In this document: positions 43,048-51,700 of the stretch, piece after piece
How positions within the stretch are numbered: position 1 is the stretch's first letter
Layout of the letters: every line of letters starts with the position of its first letter
DNA from: Minwuiaceae bacterium
GTDB taxonomy: Bacteria > Pseudomonadota > Alphaproteobacteria > Minwuiales > Minwuiaceae
Length of the DNA: 64,000 nt
Reading direction: 5' to 3'
Assembly (NCBI GenBank): GCA_028278525.1
Contig: JANQEE010000011.1
Coordinates: 1 to 64,000 of the forward strand
Made by a program: the position numbers and the translations under genes
Notes under the pieces: model-generated
What the model saw: the letters and a program-made list of their open reading frames with translations, nothing else
Told to the model about the DNA's origin: nothing
Databases searched by the model: none

Positions 43048-43785
43048 TCAGGTCAGAACCAGCGGTACGCCTTTCGTAACGACAATGGTGTGCTCGAACT
43101 GGGCGGAAAGCGCGCCGTCGGCGGTCTTCAGGGTCCAGCCGTCTTCGGCCTCGACCATCCGGCCGTTGCCCGGGGTCAGGAACGGTTCGATGGTGATTAC
43201 CAGGCCGCGGGTGAGTTTCTCCCGCGCGTTACGGTCGTAGGTGTTGGACACGGTCGGCGGCTCGTGGATGAAACGGCCGACGCCGTGACCGTTCAGTCCT
43301 TCGACAATACTGTAGCCGCCGCGTTTGGCGACTGTTTCGACGGCCTTGCCGATGGCGTTGATCGGACGGCCGGCGCGGGCGGTGTAGATCGCACGTTTCA
43401 ATGCCTCCCGCGTGCTGTCCAGCAGCCGGATCGTTGTCTCCGGGACCCGGCCGACGGGAAAGCTGGCGCCGGTGTCGGCCCAATAGCCGTTGCGTTCGGC
43501 GGAGACGTCTATATTGACCAGGTCGCCTTCCGCCAGCGCGCGGTCGCCGGGGATGCCGTGCGCCGCTTCGTCATTGATGCTGATGCAGGTATTGCCGGGA
43601 AAGCCGTAGGCAAGCCGCGGGGCGGAGCGGGCGCCGCGCCGGGTCAGCTCGGTGGCGCCGATCTCGTCCAACTCGGCGGTGGTGATGCCGGGCCGGACGG
43701 CGCGGCCCATCTCGTCAATGGTCTCGCGGACGATGGCGCCGATCTCTTTCAGCGCCGTCAGGTCGTCGTCGTTGTCTATGGTCAT
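43048..43785 (-). CDS. map: Type I methionine aminopeptidase
   Basis: 245 residues. Metal ligands are visible in order: INDEAAHGIPGD (conserved His), IDVSAERNGYWADTGASF (two Asp), GHGVGRFIHEPP (His), VITIEPFLTPGNG (Glu) and FEHTIVVTKGV (Glu). It removes N-terminal Met from new proteins. At 245 residues it is normal for type I enzymes. It lies 37 bp after the RACo gene on the same strand, probably by chance or as the operon tail. It may be a second copy rather than the housekeeping one. Confidence 0.92.
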   Translation of the reverse strand: MTIDNDDDLTALKEIGAIVRETIDEMGRAVRPGITTAELDEIGATELTRRGARSAPRLAYGFPGNTCISINDEAAHGIPGDRALAEGDLVNIDVSAERNGYWADTGASFPVGRVPETTIRLLDSTREALKRAIYTARAGRPINAIGKAVETVAKRGGYSIVEGLNGHGVGRFIHEPPTVSNTYDRNAREKLTRGLVITIEPFLTPGNGRMVEAEDGWTLKTADGALSAQFEHTIVVTKGVPLVLT

Positions 43786-43822
43786 GCGGAGAACCTAGGG
43801 ACCGGGGACGTTCGGCGCAAGT

Positions 43823-45832
43823 CTACTGGCGCCGCCGGCCGCCGCGCCGCCGTCGCATCCCTTCGTCCGGTGCGACGGCTTTGCGTTCCGGCAGATCGAC
43901 GATTTTCTCGAGGTTCGGGAACGGCGTGCTGGCGTGGGGCAGGGCCATGGCGTCGACGAAATGGGCCTGGAAGTTCGGTTCGACGGCAGTCTCGATCTTT
44001 TCGATATCCATGACCACGCGCTCGATCTCGCGCCGGGCCTGGTTGTTCAAGAGCGCGATGCGCGCGCCGGTGCCGGCGGCGTTGCCGGCCGAGGCGACGC
44101 GGTCGAGGTCGCAGTCTGGGATCAGCCCAAGGATCATCGCGTACTTCACGTCGATATGGCTGCCGAACGCGCCGGCGAGCGTAATGCGGTCGACATGGTC
44201 GACGCCGACCCGGTCCATCAAGAGCTTGGCGCCGGCGTAGAGGGCGGCCTTGGCGAGCTGGATCGCGCGCACGTCGTTCTGGATGATGCGGATTTCCGGC
44301 TCGCCGGCGCGCATCAGGTAGGAATGGGTGCGGCCCTGCTGTTCGATACGTGGGCTACGCGCCGCCGCGGCGCCGTCGATGGTGCCGTCCGCCGCTAGGA
44401 CCCCGGCGAGATACAGCTCCGCCAGCGCCTCGATGATGCCGGAGCCGCAGATGCCTGTGACGCCGGTCCGGCGCGTCGCCTCGTCGAAGCCCGGCTCGTC
44501 GGACCAGAGGTCGCAGCCGATCACGCGGTAACGCGGCTCCAGGGTTTCGCGGTCGATGCGCACCCGCTCGATCGCGCCGGGGGCTGCGCGCTGGCCGGAC
44601 AGGATCTGCGCGCCTTCGAAGGCCGGGCCGGTCGGCGAGGAGGCGGCGAGCAGTCGGTCCTTGTTGCCGAGCACGATCTCCGCGTTGGTGCCGACATCGA
44701 CCAGCAGGATCACCTCGTCGCGCTGATAAGGCGCTTCGGACAGCACCACGCCGGCGGCGTCCGCCCCGACATGACCGGCGATGCAGGGCAGCACGTAGAC
44801 CCGGCCGTTGGGGTGGATCTCCAGGTCCAGTTCCGTGGCCCAGAGGGTGATGGCCTGATTGCTGGCGAGCGCGAACGGCGCGCCACCCAATTCGGTCGGG
44901 TCGATGCCGAGCAGCAGGTGATGCATGATCGGGTTGCCGACGAAGGTCGCTTCCAGGATCTCATCGCGGCTGATTTCATTTTGCTCGACGATCTGGCCGA
45001 TCAGGTCGTTCAGCGCTTCGCGCACCGCGGCGGTCAGTTCCTTCTCGCCGCCGGGGTTCATCATCACATAGGAAACCCGGCTCATCAGGTCCTCGCCGAA
45101 GCGGATCTGCGGGTTCATCAGGCCTTCGGAGGCGACGACCTCGCCGGTCGCCAGATTGCAGAGATGGGCGGCGATGGTGGTGGAGCCGACGTCGACCGCC
45201 AGTCCGAAGGCGCGGTCGTGGAAACCGGGCCAGGCGGCGATCAGCCGGCTGCCGTCATGCACCGCCACCGTGATCTTCCAGTCGCCGTCGCGCAGCGCCT
45301 TTTGCAGGGCCTGCAGGGCGCGGAGGTCGCAGGCAGGCGGTTCGATATCCCACTGCTGCAGCAGAGCGCGCTGGACCCGTTCCAGGTCGCCGGTGGGTTT
45401 ATGCATATCCGGCTCTTCGACCTCCAGGTAGTGCAACCGCACCACCGGGTCGATTTCGATCTGGCGGGCCTCGGCGCGCTTGCGCACCACCTGTTTGTGC
45501 ACCTGACTGTCGGGCGGTACGTCGATCACGACGTCGCCACGGAGTTCGGCCTGGCAGCCGAGACGGCGGCCCGGTTTGAGGCCGCGCCGCGTGTCGTAGC
45601 GCGCTTCGACCTCGCCGGACGGGCTTAAGCTTTCTGCATGGCTGGAGATGCCGTGCTTGGCGAAGCTGCCCTCGCTGACCAGAACCTGGCAACGGCCGCA
45701 GATACCGCGGCCGCCGCAGACGGAATCCAGATCGACGCCCAAGCTGCGCGCCGCGGCAAGAATATCCGTGCCGAGCGGAAAGCGGCCGCGTTTGCCCGAG
45801 GGGGTAAAGACGATGAGGGCGTCTTCGGCCAC
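43823..45832 (-). CDS. RACo-type corrinoid activation protein ([2Fe-2S] plus ASKHA/DUF4445)
   Basis: 669 residues. The N-terminal ferredoxin domain has Cys39, Cys45, Cys48 (CGGRGICGRC) and Cys93 (RRLGCQAEL). A linker and middle domain are followed by the ASKHA-type ATPase part (FGLAVDVGSTTIAAHLCNL, LLVDVGTNAEIVLGNKD, ICGSGIIEALAELYLAG, ITLAGAFGSHIDVKYA). Such proteins reduce Co(II) corrinoid back to active Co(I) using ATP. The Arg-rich tail (MRRRRGGRRRQ) is unusual. It follows the methyltransferase by 7 bp and closes the corrinoid cluster. Confidence 0.92.
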   Translation of the reverse strand: MAEDALIVFTPSGKRGRFPLGTDILAAARSLGVDLDSVCGGRGICGRCQVLVSEGSFAKHGISSHAESLSPSGEVEARYDTRRGLKPGRRLGCQAELRGDVVIDVPPDSQVHKQVVRKRAEARQIEIDPVVRLHYLEVEEPDMHKPTGDLERVQRALLQQWDIEPPACDLRALQALQKALRDGDWKITVAVHDGSRLIAAWPGFHDRAFGLAVDVGSTTIAAHLCNLATGEVVASEGLMNPQIRFGEDLMSRVSYVMMNPGGEKELTAAVREALNDLIGQIVEQNEISRDEILEATFVGNPIMHHLLLGIDPTELGGAPFALASNQAITLWATELDLEIHPNGRVYVLPCIAGHVGADAAGVVLSEAPYQRDEVILLVDVGTNAEIVLGNKDRLLAASSPTGPAFEGAQILSGQRAAPGAIERVRIDRETLEPRYRVIGCDLWSDEPGFDEATRRTGVTGICGSGIIEALAELYLAGVLAADGTIDGAAAARSPRIEQQGRTHSYLMRAGEPEIRIIQNDVRAIQLAKAALYAGAKLLMDRVGVDHVDRITLAGAFGSHIDVKYAMILGLIPDCDLDRVASAGNAAGTGARIALLNNQARREIERVVMDIEKIETAVEPNFQAHFVDAMALPHASTPFPNLEKIVDLPERKAVAPDEGMRRRRGGRRRQ

Positions 45833-45839
45833 GGCTGCT

Positions 45840-46742
45840 CTAAGCCCTGCGGCGGCGGCGTTCGCGCCCGCCGCGCGCGCCTTCGGCCCCCTCGGCCGCG
45901 GGCTCGCGGAACTTCTTGATCCAACGGCGACAGTCCGGGTCGTGGCCCATCATCACGTCGGCGCCCATCACGCCGGTCATTTCTTCCGCATGCAGCGGGT
46001 TCATGATCGCCGACGTCATACCGGCGCCGATCGCCATCGACAGGAACGCGGCGTTCATGCCATGCCGGTTGGGCAGGCCGAAGCTGACGTTGGACGCGCC
46101 GCAGGTGGTGTTGACGCCAAGCTCGTTGCGCAGGCGGCCGATCAGCCGCAGCGCCGAGCGGCCGGCCTGGCCCAGCGCGCCGACCGGCATGATCAATGGG
46201 TCGACCACGATGTCGGCGGCCGGGATGCCGAAATCCGCCGCCCGCTCGACGATCTTCTTGGCGACGTCGTAGCGCACGTCCGGGTCTTCCGAGATGCCCG
46301 TCTCGTCGTTGGAGATCGCGACCACGGCGGCGCCGTACTTCTTGATCAACGGGAGGACTGCTTCCAGCCGCTCTTCCTCGCCGGTCACGGAATTGACCAG
46401 CGGCTTGCCCTGATAGACGGCGAGCCCGGCTTCCAACGCTTCGACGATCGAGGAGTCGATGGAGAGCGGCACGTCGGTCAGCGACTGCACCAACTGGATC
46501 GATTCGGCCAAAATCTTCGGCTCGTCGGCGAGTGGGATGCCGGCGTTCACGTCCAGCATATGCGCACCGGCCTCGACCTGCGCCAGCGTGTCGGCCTGGA
46601 CCCGCGAATAATCGCCGGCCGCCATCTCGGCCGCCAGCAGCTTGCGCCCGGTCGGGTTGATCCGCTCTCCGATCACGCAGAACGGCCGGTCGAAGCCGAT
46701 CACCACCTCTTTGGTGGCTGAGCTGACAATGGTGTCGGTCAT
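45840..46742 (-). CDS. Methyltetrahydrofolate:corrinoid methyltransferase (pterin-binding, AcsE/MtgA-like)
   Basis: 300 residues of the dihydropteroate-synthase-like barrel. Motifs: FCVIGERINPTGRK, GAHMLDVNAGIP, PLSIDSSIVEALEAGL, VVAISNDETGI and CGASNVSFGLPNRHGMNAAF. The last holds the conserved Asn that binds the pterin in AcsE/MetH. It moves a methyl group between the corrinoid protein and tetrahydrofolate. It is followed by an Ala/Arg-rich tail rather than a domain. It sits between the PF13769-like and RACo genes. Confidence 0.93.
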   Translation of the reverse strand: MTDTIVSSATKEVVIGFDRPFCVIGERINPTGRKLLAAEMAAGDYSRVQADTLAQVEAGAHMLDVNAGIPLADEPKILAESIQLVQSLTDVPLSIDSSIVEALEAGLAVYQGKPLVNSVTGEEERLEAVLPLIKKYGAAVVAISNDETGISEDPDVRYDVAKKIVERAADFGIPAADIVVDPLIMPVGALGQAGRSALRLIGRLRNELGVNTTCGASNVSFGLPNRHGMNAAFLSMAIGAGMTSAIMNPLHAEEMTGVMGADVMMGHDPDCRRWIKKFREPAAEGAEGARGGRERRRRRA

Positions 46743-46782
46743 GGTTGGGACACTCCTAAGGCTACGGGTAGCCGGTTTTCAA

Positions 46783-47085
46783 TCATGTGCCGTCGACGCC
46801 GCCGGCAGCGACAAGCGTGGTCAAGCGGTCGTCGTCATAGTCCGTTTCCAGACGCTCCGCGGCCTTTGCGGCTTCGTCCTCGAGGTCGTCGCCGCATTCA
46901 ACCGGGTCGGCGCGGCGCCAGTGTTCCAGATAGGCATCGCTGTCGCGCAGCCGCGCCTTCATGGCGGCGCGGTCGATGGCTTCCTGGAAGCGGTCGCTGA
47001 GTTGGCGTTTGGCCGACTTGCGTCCGGCCTTGACGATCACCTGGGCCGGAATGTCTCGCCAGTAAACCACGATCAATTGCGCCAC
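46783..47085 (-). CDS. PF13769-like ('virulence factor') small protein of corrinoid clusters
   Basis: 100 residues from a GTG at 47083-47085, two bases after the DUF1638 stop; no upstream ATG is available in frame. It starts VAQLIVVYWRDIPAQVIVKA and continues GRKSAKRQLSDRFQEAIDRA. This matches a short family annotated as virulence factor, a name with no functional basis here. It regularly accompanies DUF1638 and corrinoid methyltransferase genes, as here. It is probably an accessory subunit, but the role is unknown. Confidence 0.75.
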   Translation of the reverse strand: MAQLIVVYWRDIPAQVIVKAGRKSAKRQLSDRFQEAIDRAAMKARLRDSDAYLEHWRRADPVECGDDLEDEAAKAAERLETDYDDDRLTTLVAAGGVDGT

Positions 47086-47087
47086 GA

Positions 47088-47690
47088 TTAAACGCCCTGG
47101 CCTGCGGTCTGCATGAAGCTCGCCAGCTCGCCATAGCCGGTGAAGCGGTATTCGTAAGCGAGACCGAGCTGTTCGGCGGCGGCTTCGGCTTGTTGCTGAA
47201 GGCCGGTGTCTTCGGTCTGCGCCAGGTAAACCACCTTGGAGTAGTTGCCGAAGAACGCATCCAGCAGTTCCGGATGCCGGTCGATGCCCAAGCCTTCGAT
47301 GACAAGCTTGTCGAAGTGCCGCGCCAGGTAATCGGTGAGGTAGAAGCAGGTCGGGTCGGCATCGTGACCGGCGTCGAATTGGTCGAGGCCGGAATAGAAC
47401 GCGTAGCAGTGCGGGCCGGCAATGCGTTCCACGCCTTCCTCCTCCAGCACCCGGTCGAGCAGGCCGCCCGTGCCGCAATCGGCGTAGAGAACGAAGATGC
47501 GGTCGTAGTCGCGCCGCGCGGCCCGGATCTTCTCGCGGACGGCGTCGGGAATGAGTTGAGGTGCGTTATGCAGCTTGGCCGGCAGGCATGTTACCGACAT
47601 GTGTTGCCAGTCGTTGACGCGGATCAGGTCGACCACCTCGCGCGCCAGGGCGCCGCAGGCGATCAGCAGCGTTTTAGGCGCCTCCGGCAT
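47088..47690 (-). CDS. DUF1638 protein
   Basis: 200 residues with cysteines at 12, 35, 72, 95 and 115, in the conserved settings LLIACGALAREV, VTCLPAKLHN, YADCGTGGLLD and GPHCYAFY. DUF1638 proteins are often found beside corrinoid-dependent methyltransferases; the conserved Cys and His suggest metal or thiol chemistry. There is no signal peptide. It lies 28 bp after the corrinoid protein and 2 bp before the PF13769-like gene, so it is embedded in this operon. Whether it is the missing substrate methyltransferase cannot be told from sequence. Confidence 0.88.
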   Translation of the reverse strand: MPEAPKTLLIACGALAREVVDLIRVNDWQHMSVTCLPAKLHNAPQLIPDAVREKIRAARRDYDRIFVLYADCGTGGLLDRVLEEEGVERIAGPHCYAFYSGLDQFDAGHDADPTCFYLTDYLARHFDKLVIEGLGIDRHPELLDAFFGNYSKVVYLAQTEDTGLQQQAEAAAEQLGLAYEYRFTGYGELASFMQTAGQGV

Positions 47691-47718
47691 GGCATTGTTC
47701 CGAAGTTAGTCGCCGATC

Positions 47719-48432
47719 TTACTCGGCGGCGACCATACCGGCGCGCTGGTTGTGCCGGCGGTCGATGAAAGCCGCCGCCGTCTCCACCGCCACCGCGGCG
47801 TCGCGGCAATAGGCGTCCGCGCCGATGGCATCTGCGAAGGCCTCGTTCAGCGGCGCGCCGCCGACCAGCACGATATAGTCGTCGCGGATGCCCTTTTCCT
47901 TCATGGTGTCGATGACGACCTTCATGTAGGGCATGGTGGTGGTGAGCAAAGCCGACATGCCGAGGATGTCCGGCTTATGCTCTTCCAGCGCGGCCAGATA
48001 GTTCTCGACCGGGTTGTTGATGCCGAGGTCGATAACGTCGAAGCCGGCGCCTTCCATCATCATCCCGACCAGGTTCTTGCCGATATCGTGGATGTCGCCC
48101 TTGACGGTGCCGATCACCATCTTGCCGAGCTTCGGCGCGCCGGTCTCGGCGAGCAGCGGGCGCAGAATGGCCATCCCGCCCTTCATGGAGTTGGCGGCCA
48201 GCAGCACCTCCGGCACGAACAGAATACCGTCGCGGAAATCGATGCCGACGATCCGCATGCCCTCGACCAAAGCCTTGGTCAGCACGTCGTAGGGGACCCA
48301 GCCGCGTTCCAGCAGGATGTTGACGCCCTCTTCGACCTCTTCCTTCAGGCCGTCATAGAGGTCGTCATGCATTTGCTTGACCAGCTCGTCGTCGTCCAGC
48401 GAGCGAAGGTCGAGATCGTCATCCGTCGTCAT
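47719..48432 (-). CDS. Corrinoid-binding (B12-binding) methyl-carrier protein
   Basis: 237 residues from the ATG at 48430-48432; a start at 48507 is less likely. The cap (B12-binding_2) domain is residues about 20-95 and the Rossmann domain follows, with the base-off/His-on motif GDIHDIGKNLV (D113, H115, G118), then SALLTTTM and VLVGGAPLN. It carries the methyl group on cobalt between a substrate methyltransferase and the tetrahydrofolate enzyme. It opens the minus-strand cluster; the promoter should lie in 48433-48706. Confidence 0.94.
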   Translation of the reverse strand: MTTDDDLDLRSLDDDELVKQMHDDLYDGLKEEVEEGVNILLERGWVPYDVLTKALVEGMRIVGIDFRDGILFVPEVLLAANSMKGGMAILRPLLAETGAPKLGKMVIGTVKGDIHDIGKNLVGMMMEGAGFDVIDLGINNPVENYLAALEEHKPDILGMSALLTTTMPYMKVVIDTMKEKGIRDDYIVLVGGAPLNEAFADAIGADAYCRDAAVAVETAAAFIDRRHNQRAGMVAAE

Positions 48433-48706
48433 GGCCCAATCCTCAACAAATCGAAGGCACAACAGACTTCCCCATTCTGTCCGTAAATTCATAGGGTTAC
48501 CGGGCATTAGCCACTGCGCTGCGGGCGACTTTCCCTGGCCGAATTGCGACAGGATTAATGGATTTCGGGGGCCGGTCGGATGTGCAGGTGCTATGCATCG
48601 CTGGCCATTGACGAAATCGCGCTACCGACCCACTTTGCTTTCGCCCCGCCGTTCGGCCTATTAATGACCGGTTAAACAAAGGCGGGAACATAAGGGAGCG
48701 CCGTCA

Positions 48707-51700
48707 ATGCCACTCGCCCAGGTCAGTCTCGACGATAAGTACACCCTGGAAAAAGGCCGGGTTTTCATCACCGGTATTCAGGCGCTGGTGCGCCTGCCGC
48801 TGATGCAGCGCCAGCGCGACCTGGCCGCGGGCCTGAACACCGGCGGGTTCATTTCCGGCTATCGCGGCTCGCCGCTCGGCGGGTACGACAGCACGCTCTG
48901 GCGCTCCAAAAAGCTGCTGGAGCAGCATCACGTCAAATTCCAGCCCGGCGTCAACGAAGATCTGGCGGCGACGGCCGTCTGGGGCACCCAGCAGATCGGC
49001 ATCTTCGCCGGTGAGCAGCCGGTCTACGACGGCGTGTTCGGCATCTGGTACGGCAAGGGCCCGGGCGTCGACCGGTCCGGCGACGCGCTGAAGCACGGCA
49101 ATCTGGCGGGGACGTCGCCGAACGGCGGCGTGCTGGTGTTGGCGGGCGACGATCACGGGGCTAAGTCATCCACCACCGCGCATCAGTCGGAACAGGCTCT
49201 GATCGCGGCGATGATCCCGGTTTTGTATCCGGGCACGGTTCAGGAGTATCTGGACTACGGCATGTACGGCTGGGCTCTGTCCCGCTATTCCGGCTGCTGG
49301 ATCGGCATGAAATGCATGGCCGATACGGTCGAGAGCACGGCGACGGTGCCGGTCGACCCCGACGCGATGCAGCCGGTCGAACCGCAGGACTTCTCCATGC
49401 CGCCGGACGGCGTGCATATCCGCTGGCCGGACGGGGCGCTGGAGCAGGAGCGGCGGCTGATCGGCATCAAGCTGAAGGCGGTGCAGGCCTATCACCGCGC
49501 CAACAAGCTGGACCGCGTCAGCCATGCAAGTTCGCAGAAGCGGCTCGGCATCGTGTCCGCCGGCAAGGCCTGGCTGGATGTCTGTCAGGCGCTGGAACTG
49601 CTTGGCCTGACCGCCGCAGAATGCGAGCGGCTTGGGGTTTCCGTCTACAAGGTCGCGATGCCCTGGCCGTTGGAGCCGGAAGGTATTCGCGCCTTCGCCT
49701 CGGGTCAGGAAGAGCTGCTGGTGATCGAGGAAAAGCGCAGCCTGATGGAAGAGCAACTCGCGCGCGTGCTGTACGACCTGCCGCAGGAGCAACGCCCCCG
49801 TCTGGTCGGCAAGCGCGACCAGGACGGTGTGCCACTGGTGCCGGAGTTCGGCGAGTTGAGCGCCGTCGAGGTGGCCGCGATCATCGCCAGCCGTCTGCTG
49901 CCGATGACCGAGGACGAGGGCGTCGCCGGTGCCGCCGTACGCCTTAAATCCCGCACCGACGCAAGCAACAAGGAAACGGCGACGGTCGCCCGCTCGCCCT
50001 GGTTCTGCTCGGGCTGCCCGCACAATTCGTCGACCAAGGTGCCGGAAGGCAGCCGGGCGATGGCGGGCATCGGCTGCCACACCATGGCGATCTGGATGGA
50101 CCGCAACACCGCCACCTATACGCATATGGGGGCGGAGGGTGCCAACTGGATCGGTCAGGCGCCGTTCACCACCACCAAGCATGTGTTCCAGAATCTCGGC
50201 GACGGCACCTATTTCCATTCCGGCCTGATGGCGATCCGCGCTGCTTCCGCGGCGAACGTCAACATCACCTATAAGATCCTTTACAACGACGCGGTGGCGA
50301 TGACCGGCGGTCAGCCGGTCGAAGGCAACCTGACGCCGTGGGAGATCAGCCGTCAGGTGCATGCCGAGGGCGTGAAACAGGTGGTCGTGGTCTCCGATGA
50401 GCCGGACAAGTACCCGGCCAATGCCGACTGGGCGCCGGGCATCAGCTTCCGGCATCGCGACGACCTGGACGAGGTGCAGCACGAACTGCGCGAGGTCGAG
50501 GGCGTGACCGTACTGATTTACGACCAGACCTGCGCAGCGGAAAAACGCCGCCGGCGCAAGCGTGGCCTGTTCCCGGATCCGCCGAAGCGGGTCTTCATCA
50601 ACGAGCTGGTCTGCGAGGGTTGCGGCGATTGCGGCATTGCCTCCAACTGCGTCTCCGTCAAGCCGCTGGAGACCGAGTTCGGCCGCAAGCGGCAGATCGA
50701 CCAGTCGAACTGCAACAAGGATTTCTCCTGCGTCAACGGCTTCTGTCCAAGCTTCGTCACCGTGCATGGCGGGGAAGTCCGTAAAGCGGCCAAAACGCCG
50801 GCGGCGGGCGCGGCCACGGAGGTCGAGGACCCCGCGTCCGGCCTGCCGGCGCCGCAACCGGCGGCGATCGACGGCTCCTACAACGTGCTGGTCACCGGCA
50901 TCGGCGGCACCGGCGTCATTACCATCGGCGCGCTGCTGGGGATGGCGGCGCATCTGGAAGGCAAAAGCGCCACGGTGCTGGACCAGACCGGTCTGGCGCA
51001 GAAGAACGGCGCGGTGATGAGTCACTTACGGCTGGCGGCGGAAGACGGCGCACTGCGCGGCGCCCGGATCAGCCACGGCCAGGCGGACCTGATCCTTGGC
51101 TGCGACATGGTGGTGGCGGCCGGCAAGGACGCGATGGCCACTATGGCGACCGGTCGAACGCGGGCGATCATCAACGACCATGTCGTGCCGATTGCCATAT
51201 TCGCGCAGATGCCGGACATGCCCATGGGCGGCGAGGGCTTCATCAATCTGATCGAGCAGACCATCGGCCGCGAGTCGGTCGATTTCGTCAATGCGACGAA
51301 GCTCGCCTCCGGCCTGATGGGCGACAGCATCATGTCGAACCTGTTCATGGTCGGCTTCGCCTTGCAGAAAGGCTACCTGCCGTTGAGTGTCGACTCGGTG
51401 CAGCGGGCCATCGAGCTGAACGGCGTTGCCGTCGACGCCAACCTACGCGCGCTGGCATGGGGCAGGTTGGCGGCCGCAGATATGGGCCGTGTTGAGAATG
51501 CCATCCCGAAACCGGAAACGGCGGAGGCCGAGCAAGGTCCGGCCCAGGACCTGGAAGGCCTGTTGGCCAAACGGGTTCCGTTCCTGACCGATTACCAGAA
51601 CGTAGCCTACGCAAAGCGCTATGAAGACCTGGTTCGCAAGGTCGAGGCGGCGGAACGCGCCAAAGCGCCGGGCCGGCAGGGCCTGGCCGAAGCTGCCGCA

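Noticed and set aside
46783-47085. Reading the virulence-factor name as evidence of pathogenicity
   Set aside because: The gene lies in a metabolic corrinoid operon and nothing else in the window suggests host interaction.
48433-48706. Possible cobalamin riboswitch before the corrinoid cluster
   Set aside because: I looked for a B12-box-like GCCACTG and supporting stems in the 274-bp divergent region. A GCCACTGCG string is present at about 48510, but the rest of the fold is not apparent.
49166-51025. 619-codon open frame on the minus strand
   Set aside because: It is antisense to the oxidoreductase and shows only low-complexity composition.
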